A stretch of 64,000 nucleotides of DNA from Pteria penguin (GCA_035048485.1 CM068581.1:8817430-8881429), one strand, 5' to 3'. Positions 25,884-40,800 are shown, counted from the first letter of the stretch. Made by a program: numbers and translations. Notes: generated by a model from the letters alone, not told the origin.

Positions 25884-28800
25884 GGGCCATCATAAAGTTC
25901 ATGAGTCAGAGGAAATTCTGGAGATTACTTGACATAGTATAATAAACGCACTATAGGCTAATGTGTTTATTTTATTTACAAATATACACAATTTATCTTT
26001 TTGGTGGTTTTATTCACACTGTTCCATTCTTATCTAGTGCTTATTTCTTTTCTAGGACTATTATCTTTTCTCAATAATTTATTTAAAATGAGATAGAATA
26101 AGTAGTCCTCCAAAGGGAAGTAAAATACACTAAAAGAAACAACACAAACACTCTTTGCCGCAAATTTTCGGCCTCCTGGCCTTTATCAAGCAATTGTTAG
26201 AAAAGTACAGAAGAACTATGTAACATCCATCTTTACATGTCTAATATAAACCATATTATATTAGACATGTAAAGATGGATGTTACATAGTTCTTCTGTAC
26301 TTTTCTAACAATTGCTTGATAAAGACCAGGAGGCCGAAAATTTGCGGCAATGAGTGTTTGTGTTGTTTCTTTTATTTAAAATGGCCGCTGTTATATAAAC
26401 ATTAGAAGACAACTCGCCCAAAATCAATTCTGACTAGCATACAAACACTGCGATCTTAAGTCAACCATACAGGAAATAATTAAGAGAGGAAATTGAAGAT
26501 AGTTGAAAGATAAAAATACATACATGAAATACAAATATTGAGGTGTTGCACATATGTCTACAAAGCTATAACCCCCCTTTCAAACAATTTGGGTCATTTC
26601 TGTATGGGTAACTCACGCCCTTTGAGGGGCCCCAGGGGTCCAGACTAGACCAAAAATTGCACATGCACAACTAGACCACCCAAACAAGAAGAAACCACAA
26701 AGAGGTCTCTGGGATTTATACCCTCAGGGAAAAAGAAGGCACAGAATCTTGGGACCACACCCCTTTGTGGGGGTCCAAAGTGGTCCAGACTGGACCAAAA
26801 TTGCACATGTACAACTAGACATCCTACCAAACAGGATTAGACTATAATTTAGTCTGTGGGACATATATTGTTAGAGAAGAAGAGGGAACAACATCTTGGG
26901 ACCACACCCCTTTTGTGGGACCCAGGGGGTCCGAACTGGACCAAAATTGCACATGTACCACTAAACCACATACCAAACAAGATGAGAATGTTATTGGGTC
27001 CCGGGAACATATACCTTTATAGTAGAAGACATAACACAATTTTGGGACCACACCCTTTGTGGGACCCCAAGGGGTCCGAACTGGTCCAAAATTGCACATG
27101 CACAACTAGACCGCCTACCCAGCAAGATCAGACCCTAATTAGCTCTCTGAAACATACACCTTCAGAGAAGAAGAGGGAACAAAATTTTGGCACCACGCCC
27201 CTTTGTTTGGACCCCAAGTGGTCCGGACCGGACCAAAATTACACATGCATAACTAGACCATCTACTTAACAAGATGGGACAATAATTAAGTCTCTGAGGC
27301 AAATACCTTTAGAGAAGAAGATGGAACAAGATTTTGGAACCACGCCCCTTTGTGGGACCTCAGGGGGTCTGAACTGGACCAAAATTGCACATGCACAACT
27401 AGACTACCAATCGAACAAGATGAAACCATAATGAAGTCTCTGGGACATATACCTTCAGAGAAGAAGAGGGAACAAATAAATTGTTTACGGACGGACGGAC
27501 GGACGTCCGGACAACGGACGAAGGACCATCGCATGAGCTCGACTGGTCGAGACCAGTAGAGCTAAAAAACCCCATATAACAAAAAGTGCAATTTTATATA
27601 TTTCCAACTAAATTCAGTACATTTTGAAAAAATTTTCTTGCAACAAAAATGCTGAAATCTGCTTTAAAGCTGATCAGAATCATGCTGTTTGTTACTGTGG
27701 AATTGCGTTTTGTCCAATATTGCATTACATACATTCAACTCCGTATCACAAGAGGAATCATTGGTTTTGTCACAGTGGCATTTAATTGTACTTTGAACAA
27801 TACTGATTTATCCCAAACTCATTCAAAGTCATTCAAGCAGAAAATACAGGTCAGGATCTAGTGCAAGTGCTCAACTTGATTTATTGAATCATTAAAGCAA
27901 ATTTAATCAATGTAACATCTGTATTTTGTCCAATACTAAACTGTCCTAAACTTCTTCACCAATCACAAACACAGATAGGAATGTGAATGATAAGAGGAAT
28001 AGCCCCCTCCCACCCCACCACCCAATTTTTTGAGGAGAGCTAAAAATTATAACTTTACCTTTTCATTCATTAGCTGACACAGTTTGGTTTCGACTTCACA
28101 TTTCTCCATAATAAGCATATCTTAAAAATATTTGTGAAAACCATATTAGCTTAATTCATAACAAACTGAAAAGAAGAGAATCAGTAAAGCTGCTTGATGA
28201 CTTGTTCCATTATAAGCAACAACATCCAAAAGCATTAGGAGGTAACTGCTTATTTAGTAATATAACATGTCCTCTACCAGTTTCACAGCTGAAAATAGTA
28301 TGTCAACTATTATTTAACACAAATTATTCTTAATCTGTAACTTACCATACCAACTTTGACTCAAATATCAAATTTACATACTACAGATGTCACAAGATGT
28401 CCAAGTGTGCTTATAATACTCACCTAAATAACTTGAGCACATATCAGTATCACAGTTTTCAGGAGTAAAGTTTCTGATTTAAATCTAACCATTAAATCTA
28501 AAGACGTCCACTGAACTATATAATTCCTGTTAAAGTTTTAAATTCTAAAATTGATTTTGAAAACAAACTTTATACATTTCTATTCACTTCATGAAAATAG
28601 GAAAAACAAGCAACACTTATCCCCTGCCATCATCAGTGTGTCAGCGGTTAATGTATTAACTGGTTGCAACAACACATAGGAAATTAACGCTAGTCAGCCA
28701 GTGAGCTCTACCATATTATTTATGTTTATCAAGTTACCTAAATAATTGACCTTTTGACCCTAAACACAATCCCACACTAGAAGTGTTCATAATTAAACTA

Positions 28801-31800
28801 ATATTATATTAAGTATCAACTAAATTGGTTACAAGTCCTAACTTAAGTTATCATCTGAAAATCCAAAAATCTATTTTTAGCAACGGTGAACTACATACTT
28901 GAAGTGACTCCAAACACATACCAAAGGAATCACTCTTTATAAGCTATCATTGTGCGAAGCTTCATCAATATTGGTCTATCCTTACTGAAGTTATCATCCA
29001 GATGGTTTCCAGACAGACAGACAGACAAAGGCAAACACTATAGTCCCCTCCAATTTCACCAGCTGGGGACTAATAAGCGTAACTTTATAATTAACGATGA
29101 ACAGCTACGCTTTTTGCTGTATAAAATATACCCGTCGCCTAAACTGAAGTAGGAAACAAGCACTATGGCCTTGACTTTGCAGATACAACCTTGGTTCAAA
29201 GTCATAACACACACTTGGGTCCTGAGCAACAATTCTGTGAAATACTATTCAAATCCAGGCATGCATCAAAAAGTTATGGCCTGGACAAAATTTTAAATGA
29301 TATAAGCACTGTGACCTTGACCATATAGATATCACCTTGATTCAAGGTCATGACACACTCTTGGGTCCTGGTGCCATATGTACAAAGATTTGTAAATTTA
29401 CGAGTATGTGTAAAGTTTAAGAGTAACTTATGAAAAAAATGTTACAAACTCGTAAATCATATGTACAAAACAACTTGTAGACATTTCGTAAACTTGTGAA
29501 CTCTTAATTTTATGAGCACTCTTATGCATGCGCTGTACATATATTTCATAGTAACAAATGACGCTTCAGATATTTCAGCAGTCCGTTTCATCAACATGTG
29601 TAAATGTTTGGCTTACTAATTCGTAGGCCAATCCTGTGCAATGGTGTAAGTCTATACTTACGAAGTTATTTACATTCTTTAGTTAGTTCAATGCAATGTG
29701 TGTTTCATCAACGGGTGTAAGTGTGTACGTACGTAAGGATCCGACTAGCGAGTTGACTAACTTTATGCAGCACAAATGCATGCATAAAGTATATCGAAAT
29801 AAATCACATTAAAGTCAAATGTCGTAAGCAATACTTCAAAATATGTCATCAAAAGAAAGTCACAGATAAAACTATATCGCAATAAACTTATGCCACATAC
29901 ATGTACATCTATAAAGTCAAGTGGATCACAAATTAAGACGAAATAGAAAAAAGAGGATCCTCCCTCTCCTTTCTGTCAATCTAGTATAATAATGTACAAG
30001 ACACCCTCCTCAGGGCCCCCTCCCCTTGCTGGAAAATATGAAAATAAAGTAAAAAAGAATAATAAATTTCAAATTAGATCTACATATTACATTTCAAGTA
30101 CTGGTAGGCTAGTTATTTGATTTTCTTTAAGTGTTATGTGTATATGTTAGGAATACAAATTTTCTTTTGAAAATATTCTTTATAATAAATCTATCTCATA
30201 AAGCTTTTAAAATAGCTCCTCCAAGGAAGATGAAATTCTTATTCATAACATCAAAAATAAACTAAATGATTTACAGCAATTTATGAACACATTGGCAGCA
30301 GCTAGAGAGGAAGCAAAATGAGTGGTCTGTCATTACGGAAAAGTAGGTATCACTAAATCACTACTGTACTCATATGCTATTATTTTAAATAAAAATGACT
30401 TACGAGTGGTACTCGTAAGGCCAACGTAATTTCATACATATGACATCACTCGTAAATTTACGCTACAAATTAGTGACTTACGAGTACTCGTAGGGTTTTC
30501 AAAGTTTATTACATATGGGCCCTGGGCAACAGCTCTGCGATGCATTATTCAAATTCATGCACATGGGAAAAAGTCATGGATTGGACAAGGATTTACCCAT
30601 CATATGCACTGTGACCTTCGTTCAAATTCACTGTAACAAAATATGTCCCATCAAACGACAAACATGAAAAAAAAATCAAAGAAATAATTAAGTGACCAAG
30701 AAATGATCAAACATAACGAATTCTAATAGAATTATAATTTGTAACCAAAAGCAGCACTTCCTAAAACACCCTTTTGAATGTTTCCGAGGCATTCAGTTTG
30801 TCTATGTATGCAGCTTGTCTGAGGCCTCAATTGCACTTACATGTAAGCTTTGGATCATTTTTTGAATGATCTGGTAAAACTAACATGACTTGAAAAGGAC
30901 ATCAAGAACTTTATTTCTGACAGAAGATCAGAAGTATAAAAGTATAATTTAAAACTCAAAATATATGTCCCATGCTAATCTGTATCATTTTAAGGATGAT
31001 CCCAACACTTCTCTGCATATGTTCTGACTATAGATGAAACAAGCTACAAATTAATACTAAAACATCCTAAATCTAAATGTTTCTGAACCATCCAGTTTGT
31101 AAACATAATCAGTTTGTCTGGTGCCTCCATGCCTGCTTTGTATTACTTCTTTGATCTGCTAAAAATAACATGATTTGTAAAGGACCTCAAGTACTTTATT
31201 CATGATACACCCTTCTAAAGTACATTATTCATGATAACTGATTAGAAGTACACATGATTAAAACTAAATGTCCCATGCAAATCTGTATTTTTTTAAGGAT
31301 GATCCCAACACTTCTTTGCATACAATGTATGTCTTGACTATTGATGAAACATAGATACATCAATTCATGCCAGAATCCAAACAACAGTCTAAGCAGTGGA
31401 AACGCTTTTGTTTACCATCCTCAAAGAAGTCAAAGACTGTTCATTCTGCTGGAAAAGTTATGGCCTCTGATTCCTAATCTGCTTATGGTATTCTAATGGT
31501 ATATGATCTCCAAGATCCAAGCAATTTACACAATATATCAATAAACATCCCTTTTGAGGCAACTACAGTCCTAGAAAATATCGAGATCAAACAGCACTCA
31601 GACAAAGTGTGCCATTTCACCAGAACAATGCTCCAGCTCACACATCATAGAATGTGGCTGTGAACTGATTCTTTTATCAGTATACATGTATATACATCCT
31701 TCATACTCACATGATCTTGCTCAGTCTTTCCTCTGTTCAATTCAAATCTTGAACAAGAGTTGTCAGAAGACAACAGAGCTTGCCGGTTGCAACCAAATTG

Positions 31801-34800
31801 AAATAGCAAAAGCTTTTTGTAAGAAGGTCAACTTCAACGTCAAGGTCAAAACATAAACTATTTTGATACCTAATAAAAAGTCTTATCAGAAAGAACACAC
31901 ACATGAAATATCTAAGCGCCATCTTTTACTGTTCACATATTACGACCAAGGTTAAAGTTTTTTAATACTAGGTCAAACTTCAATGTCAACGTCATAAGGT
32001 AAAAAAATTTGGTACCCAATGAAAGGTCTTGGCACAAAGAATACACATGTGAAATATTAAAGCCCTGTTCCTAACAGTTCTAAAGTTATGATTCAGGTTA
32101 CAGTACTACGACAGTATTAGGACACTTCCTAATATATTTTTCCAAATAAATGGAGCCTTGAAGCCCTTGCATATGAATGTGAAGGTATATATAGAAATAG
32201 AATAGGATTGGGAGCATATTTGTAAATCATATGGCAAACTGTGAGCTTAAATTATAACCGCAACAAAGCTTTCATAGCAAAGATTTTAGGCATAAGTTTC
32301 ATGGGCTATAACTTTTATAATTGCTACCTTGATTTTTTATCTATAGAAAGCCAAATCAATAAGCATCCTCCAGGAGCCAATATTAATTTCAATTTATTGT
32401 TATCAGTAGTGACCTTGATCTTTGACCTATTAACCCCATAATCAATATACACATCTCATTTTGACATGCATCCACAATATCTAAATTTGGTTTAGATATG
32501 ATTCTAGGATCTTTAGTTATTATCTGGAAACCAATAACTAATCTTTTTTTTACCAGTGGTGACCTTGATCTTTGATTTATTAACCCTACATTCAATACGT
32601 ATCTTCCCCTTTTGGTAAGTATTTGAATTTTATAGAATGCAAGAAACTTAAGTTAACATTGGAAAACTAATTGTGTGACCAAAGGATGGAAAGAGCAAAC
32701 ACTTAATGCCATGCTTAGCTGGGCAAAAATGATCAGAGAAAAACACCTTTTCAGAATCTTTAAACAAGCAAAATGGTTTCAATTATCTTCTTTTTTGTAT
32801 TCCTGCATTTTTCAAATAGAAATCCATATTTTCATACCTCTCGCACTTTTCAAATCTTCAACTGCATTATGTCTTTTTTCATGTAATGCCTCCAGATCTG
32901 TAATTCTTTTAGAAATAAAACATCCAACAGAATGTATTAGTAAATTGTTTTCTTTTACATATGTGATGATTTTTATAGATGTCTGAAAAGAACATCTAAA
33001 AAGAGTTTAGTTTTTTATCTTTATTATTATTACTATTTTTTTTTTTATCTATATTGATTATTGTTTTTAGAATGCGAAATCGGAGGACTAAAGGAAATTC
33101 GACAATATTTTCAAGAGATACCCTAAAGCTCAGACTGAATTTATGGTGTCAGAGATGAAAGGGTAAGGAGTTCTAGAATAGCCTCATGTGTTTATCAGAC
33201 ATATGTGCCAATACTACCATATAACAAGTCATTGTAAGAAAAATGAGTTTTCTGAATTTGTTTTAAATGAAATTCTAAACTATATAATGATATTTCAGAC
33301 ATTATGAATAACTTCAAAATGTTTACCTTTTTTTATCCTGAGATATAATTTCATTCATATTTTGAATTTTACAATTAAGCACTTCATTTTCTTCTTTCTG
33401 TGACTTTTTTAAATTATCAAGTTTTTCTTTAAGGCATTCTTCTGAAGCAATCTTCTCCTTGAACTTTTCAGTAATGTCAAATATTCTCTGTTCCAATACT
33501 CCATTTTCATCCTATTATCATATTTGTATTATGAACCATATTTTGAACTAATGTCTTTATGATGCATTTCATTAAACAGATAATTAATGTTATCATTTAA
33601 CAATTTAATGCGTCAAGTACTAATAAGATGTTGAGGTAAGTACCAACCTAAATTCTAAAGATTCAATTAAAGATCTATTTACTCCAGTATATCCATTATG
33701 AAAACAAAAGCATTGACATCTTTATCATATCTTAGATGTAAAAGTCATTTCCCAAAATTGTGACTAACTGTTATTATAATTCTGACTCTACTCACATGTG
33801 ACTTTGGACAAAACAGATTGATTGATTGATTGATTGATTTTTGTTTAACGTCACACCAAGAATATTTCACGTATATGGTGACGGCATCTGCCTGATGCAG
33901 TGCATACAAATTTTGACCTTTGCAACAAACCCACCTGAAGCAGTGAGGGATCTTTAACCTGCCATGCATACCACGACACGGGGCCTTGGTTTTTACTGTC
34001 TGATCCGAAAGACAGGACCCTGGCATGACCAGAACGGAAATCGCACCCCAGCCTCCCGATTAGGAGTCCAGCGCGATACAGCTAGGCCACGCCGGCTTTA
34101 ACAGATTCAAGCACATGTACAACCAGAATTGTCCTAACAGTAACAGGACAAATACTCCCCACGGCAACAAAATTTGAAGTAGGGCAAAGACCAAGGTAAA
34201 GGTCACGAGGTCAAAAATTTTGGTACCAACAGACAGGTCTTGCCACAAGGAATACACATGTGTAGTTATAATGAAGGCCCCATCTCTTTTGCTTAAAAAA
34301 AATATGACTACAAGGTTAAAAATTTTCAGAAATAGGTCAAGGTCAAGGTAACGGGGTAAAAAATGTTGGTATCAACAGACAGGTCTTGCCACAAGGAATA
34401 CACATGTGTAGTATGAAGGTCCCATCTCTTTTGGTTCAGAAGTTATGGCTAAGGTTAATGTTTTCTGGACAAACAGAGACAGACAGACAAGGTCATTCCA
34501 GAATACCCCCCAAACTTTGTGAGGGAGGGGTATAATTACATGTTTTATTGATGTTATTTCAAACATTTTGAAAGAAATTATTAAAGGATTCCAAAATGTA
34601 AACAAGAGCAACACCTAGGGTGGCTTAATACGCCCGTCATTTACTTTGGACTTCCATTATCTTATTTAATCATTCTGCATGAGTTTCATGAAAAGCAGCT
34701 AACATTTACTAAAGTTATCGCATTCCATAGTATATTATCATAGTAAAAACAAAATCCAAGTACCCTAACAAAACAGAATTTGCTCAAAATCAAAAGGCGG

Positions 34801-37800
34801 CTTTTGCTATCCTGTTCAAGCATTCCGAATGACTTTCATGAAAAAGTTGTCAGCTGATGTTAAAGTCATTGCGTTCCATAGCACTTTATCATACAAGAGT
34901 ATCAGTAAAACTGATGGGTGCTCGTCAACAACAATTATAATGCAGGAATATGATGACTCAATTCATATACAAACAAGAGGCCCAAATGGGCCTATATCGC
35001 TCACCTGAGTACCTAGATGATCAGACAAGCAGGAAGAAAGAATTAATTTATTTCTGCATTACTGTGACGAAAGTCAACACAAATGTTGAAAATTTGTCAA
35101 ATTTTATTTCAGACCAGAATAAAAAACAACACTCTTTTGCATATCCAGTCAGGTGATTTTGATATTAAGCATTTGCTTTGTCTCTGCAAGATGTGATTCA
35201 AGGCTACAAGTTAGTCATTTTTTTTAGGTGGGGCCTTTTCATTTCAAGTCTGGGTCATGTACAAGAATTGTTTCAAATATTGTACAGATTCAACTTAAAA
35301 TGGCCTAATTTGATGTTGGAAACATTTGAAAACTTATTTACATGTGTAAAGAAATGAAAAAAAACTATTGACCACAGCTGGATTTGAACTGCTACTCTCC
35401 ATATTTTAATTGCCAAGTGGTATATATACCATTGTAACACCAATTTTTTAGCCATGGTGGCACCACCTGTTGATGAATTTGGATGAAATGTACAAAAAAT
35501 TGATAGAGGACCTGTAGTACTTCATGTATACATGTACCATATTTCATCAAAATCCTTTATGTGGTGTACATGTAACAGCAGAAGTTAACAAGAGCAACGC
35601 CTAGTGTGGCATAATATGCCCGTCGCTTAATTTGAATGGGATCAATTCGCATTTGGCATGATTTTCATGAAAAACATCTGACATTTACTAAAGTTAATTG
35701 CGTTTCATAGCATTTTATCATAGGAATAAGTCCAAGGGCAATAACTCCTGCAAAAATGGTCCTATCCAACCCATCTTGGAACTAATGACCTGCTGAAAGA
35801 AACTTGAAAGTTTTTTACCCCAACCCCCCCCCCCCCCCCCCCCCCCTCCTAAAATTATAAATTTATCAAAAATGAAGAAAAAGATATCAATACCTGTCAA
35901 ATATGTGAAAGTTGGTACATTTTACTTCTTTCATGATAAATTTCATAATTTTTTTTTTTACTAAAGGTCGTAAGCCCAAACGTAGACGTAGACGTAAAAT
36001 TTCCGACTAAATTTACGTGTACGTTTATTGAATTTTTCTTGAAGTCTATGTTAATACGTAATTACATTGGTAAACGTTGTAAAGGTGTACGTTACATTTG
36101 GAACTCTCTAGGTAGGAGTGGAATATTTCTTAGCAAAGTTTACGTCTACGTCTACGTTTGGGCTTATGACCTTTAGTAAAACTCACCCCTGCTCTTGCTT
36201 GCTATCGCTGCGCGAAAAGACAGGTGACCACCGCCTTTTTGTAGAGGCTATTCCCTGTCCAGCACGTGCTATTTATAGCACAGACGGTAAGGGCAGATTA
36301 GAAGCTGTACACACTGCGTGTAGATATTTTTAAAATTCGTCTGCAGAAGCATACACAGCATACATGTAGGTATACAGTCCTGATGTAATTTACGAGAGGC
36401 TCGTGATGTTTAGCCTTCTAGTTGAGGATGTAATTAATTTTGTCGATATTTGTTCATTCTAGGTTAAATGAATGAAACAAAAAGAAATTCAGTGAGATAA
36501 AATAACCAATAAGGCGTCACTTGATCCTAGGTCAGCCTCATTATGAATTAGTGGTCACCTATCTAGGCATCTTTGTGATACGCATTGCCAGTCTATATTT
36601 AGGATTCTATGAAATATTTCATTTGTTCTTTTTTAGACTGAAATTTATATCTACATATATTATTATTATAATATCATTATTATTATTATATATATTTCGA
36701 AGATCGCGCGATCGGTTTCCATATTGGCGCTTAATGTCAAATTAGGCCTTGATCGCGTGTGTTACAAACGTTCTACTACGATTTCTCCAAATAAGGCAAT
36801 ATATCACGTGGTCTTCCCCATATTTGGAAAAATTCCCATGATGTGCGATTGTAATTCATAATCGGCTTGCGTCATCACAGCGAATGAATATCTTAACACA
36901 CACAATAAGCGACAGAATAATAAGTGTTTTAGGGCAATATATTGATAATTTAAGTTAAGCAGACTTATGCTTAAACCTATTTCTGTGCAATGAAATTTCA
37001 ATAACAAGGATAAAAAAGTCTGTTTTGCAAGAACTTTTATTACTTTAAGTACTTTAAAGAAGGTACTACTTTGTTACGTGAATTAAAAAGGCGGTGTAGA
37101 GGTAAAATTTTTACGATCGCTAGAAGACTGTCGAGCAAATCCTCGACGCCTTAAAAATGTTGAAAAAACGTCAAAAATTTGATTTCGGAACGGAATAAAA
37201 AATAACAACACTTTTTCACACATCCCTCTAGATCGTTCCTATGTATTTGATTTGTCTCTGTATGCCCCCGGTCTGAAGAAGAATTTTGTTAAAGGAGGGT
37301 ACCTTCTGTGACCTCCTTTTGCCTGTGGTGGCGCCACCTATTGACGGATCTGGACAAAAAACAACAACACTTGTAGAGTATCATGAGTACTTCATGCATA
37401 CCAAGTTTCATCAAATTATGTTCAACTGTTCTGAAGAAGAAGTCGAAAATGTGAAAAGTTGACGATGGACGCCAGACGAACGACGGACTACTATTGATCA
37501 CAACAGCTCACCTGAGCCGAAGGCTCAGATGAGCTGAAAACATGACACTTTTCTGCATTGAAATTACTATGTCCAAAAAATGTTGAAGAAATGTCAAAAA
37601 TTTGATTTCGGAACAGAACCAAATCTAACAACATTTCTTCACACATCCCTCTAGATCATTTCTATGCATTCAGTTTGCCTCTGTATGCCCCAGGTCTGAA
37701 GAAGTTTGTCAAACGAAAATATCCTCTGTGACCTACTTTGCCTGTGGTGGTGCCACCTGTTGACAGATTGGGACAAAAAACAACAACACTTGTAGGGGAC

Positions 37801-40800
37801 CATGAGTACTTCATGCATATCAAGTGCCATCAAATTCTATACAGCTGTTCTGAAGAAGAAGTCGAAAATGTGAAAAGTTAACGATGGACGATGGTCAACA
37901 ATTGATCACAATAGCTCACTTGAGCCTTTGACTCAGGTGAGCTAGAAATCAGTAAAACTGATGGATGCTCAAAGAAGCACAGCAATAATGAAGGAAATGA
38001 ATGACTCAATAAATAGAAAATCATTGTATTAATTGATGACGATTTCAAATCTCAATGTGTCATATGGATTTCCAATTGGGTCAACTGTAGAATAACAAGT
38101 GATAACAGTGTCTTATACTAAAATGAGCAAGCTTGACCCTGAATAGTTATGAAATAAAACTTTTAATCATGACCTTGACCTTTAAGAAATGACCTTGCGT
38201 GAACTTTGTCCAAAAGCTCTTAACCTAAATAACATTTTTGGTGAAAGGTGTAGGAGATATAAGTACTTTATGTTATTTGAAGTCATAGTTAATAAGTGAC
38301 CTTGACCTTTCAAAAATTACCTTGAGTGAACTTTGTCCAAAAGCCCTCAATAATATTTTGGTGAAGTATGATCAAATTCTGATGAAAGGTGTAGGAGATA
38401 TACGTACTTCATTGCATTTTAAGTCATAGTTTATGAAAGACCTTTACCTTTCTGGAATGACCTTGAGTGACCTTTGTCCAAAAGTCCTTAACCTTAAGAA
38501 CATTTTGGTGAAGTTTGAGCAAATTCTGTTGAAAGGTATAGGAGATATAAGTACTTCATTTTACTTTAAGTTAAAGTTAATAAGTACCTTGACATTTCAG
38601 AAATGACCTTGAGTGACCTTTGCCTCAAAACCTTTAACCTATATAATATTTTTGTGAAGTATGTTCAAATTCTGATGAAAGGTGTAGGAGATATATGTAC
38701 TTCATAGTGTTTTAAGTCATTGTTAGTAAGTGACCTTGACCTCAAAGAAATGATCTTGAGTGACTTTTGTCCGAAAGCCCTTAATCTAAATAATATTTTG
38801 GTGAAATATGATCAAATTCTGATGAAAGGTATAGGAGATATGAGCTCAGACGGGCAGACAGACACATGGACACCACAGCGACTATATGCTTCCCTGAAAG
38901 TTTTTAGTTCCATAACAATAAAACAGAATCTTTTCCAAATCAAATGGCGGCTTCCGCTACCCTATTTAAGCATTCTGTATGAGTTTCATGAAAAAATGGT
39001 GACGTTTGCTAAAGTTATTGTGTTCCATAGCATATCTTTTCATAGCAAAAATAAAATCCAAGTCCCATAACTCTGGAACGACGAAATGGAATTTGCTAAA
39101 ATTCGAAAGGTGGTTTCTCCTACACTATTTAAGCATTCTGTATGAGTTTCATGAAACACAAATGATGTTTACTTAAGTTATCGTGTTCCATAGCATCTTG
39201 TCATAGTAAAAATAAAATCCAAGTCCCGTAACTCTGTAACGAGAAAATGGATTTAGTTCTAAATCAAAAGATACTATTTAAGCATTCTGTATGAGTGTCA
39301 GAGAAAACAGCTGATGTTTACTAAAAGTTATTGCGTTCCATAGCTGACAGACAGACATACATCACCATACCATAATACGTCTCATCTTTCAAAAATAAAG
39401 CACTTAAGATATTAAACAGTTCAGGAAATTTTTTTATAAAAGAAATAAAATAAACAAACTTTTAAACTAGACAGATTTTTCTCAGACTGCAGCAAACAAC
39501 TCTGGGCCTGATGCAGGTTATCTTGTGTGCTCGTCAATTGAGAATTTAAGTTGTCTGCAATTTATAATACATTTAGTATGGTAATTAAACATTATATACA
39601 TCAAATTAGTAAACTGTTTTAAACTTTTAGTGTAACATATCATCATATCTATAGTAGAATATCAGCTACTCAAGCAGACCCCATAAGTACTGCAAACAAA
39701 ACTTTAAATACTGTGCAACTGCATGGACAACAGACTAATAGAACTAAACCATATCCTGAAGATCAATTGAAATGAGCATACACTAAGCTAGCTGAACTTC
39801 GTCCTTTATAGCTGACCCAATCTAAAAATCTGAAACAAAATTTCACATCACAGACGTTAACAAGAGGCCCAAGAGGGCCTATATCGCTCACCTGAGTACC
39901 TAGATGATCAGTCATGCATGAAGGAAGAATTCATTTATTTTTGCATTAATGTGACCAAGTCAAAACAGATGTTGAAAATATGTCAAATTTTATTTCAGGC
40001 TAGAATAAAAAACAACACTTTTTCACTTCCACTCAGGTGATTTTGATATTAAGCATTTCCTTTGTCTCTGCAAGATGTCATTCAGGGCAACAAGTTAGTC
40101 ATTTTCTTTAGGTGAGGCCTTTTGTTGACTGATTTCAAGTCTGGGTCATGAACAACAATTGTTTCAAATATTGTCCAGATCTAACTTAAAATTGCCTAAT
40201 TTCATATGTTGAGTGTTGAGAAACATCTAAAAACTTATTTAGATGTGTAAAGAAATGAAAAAAATTTTTTGACAACAGCTGGATTTGAACCGCTACTCTC
40301 CATATTTCAATTACCAAGCAGTATATGTACCATTGTGAGAACAGCTTTTTAAACATGGTGACATTATCTGTTAACCAATTTGGATGAAATTTACCATATT
40401 GATAGAGGACCTTTAGTACTTCATGTATTCCATGTTTCATTAAAATCTTTCATGTGGTATAACAGCAGAAGTGAAAAATGTGATTGAATTGTTCCTATAC
40501 ACCCTTATTTGGAAGTCTTCAAAAATTCATAGAAAATCCCAAAATTGAAATATTGACAAAATTCTTTCAAAATAACAATCCTTACCATAATTATGATCAC
40601 AATAGTCCATAAGAAATCATCATTATCAATTAACTAGGAAATATGACACTTTTTTTCTGCATTGAATCACCAAGTTCAAAGAAATGTCGAAAAAAAATTC
40701 TAAAATTTGATTTTGGAAGGGAACCAAAATGACAATACGTCTTCACTCATCCCTCTAGATCATTTCTATGCATTCTGTTTGTCTCTGTATACAGCCCGTA

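Larger units (their letters stand above)
25230..27569 (+). mobile_element. F6 element, copy 2
   Basis: It is a nearly identical, direct-orientation copy of 11072-13421 with the same end hairpins, the AGCTCTACTGG/CCAGTAGAGCT inverted ends, AT tract, palindrome and six-unit array. Differences are scattered substitutions, AT-tract length, poly-C length and an extra ACTCGCCC near 26412. The flanks are unrelated to copy 1, so this is an independent insertion rather than a segmental duplication. Confidence 0.85.

Noticed and set aside
11072..27569. Segmental duplication of host sequence to explain the two F6 copies
   Set aside because: Similarity stops exactly at element ends with paired hairpins, and the flanks are unrelated.
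31711..31747. A possible minus-strand exon (FELNRGKTEQDH) with AG and GTGAGT borders between exons 7 and 8
   Set aside because: Its length (37 nt) and frame cannot fit between exon 7 (ends phase 1) and exon 8 (starts with 2 nt) without a stop; exons 7 and 8 already join in phase without it.
36118..36333. 71-codon plus-strand frame
   Set aside because: It crosses the right terminal repeat of the 216-bp MITE, so it joins unrelated sequences.
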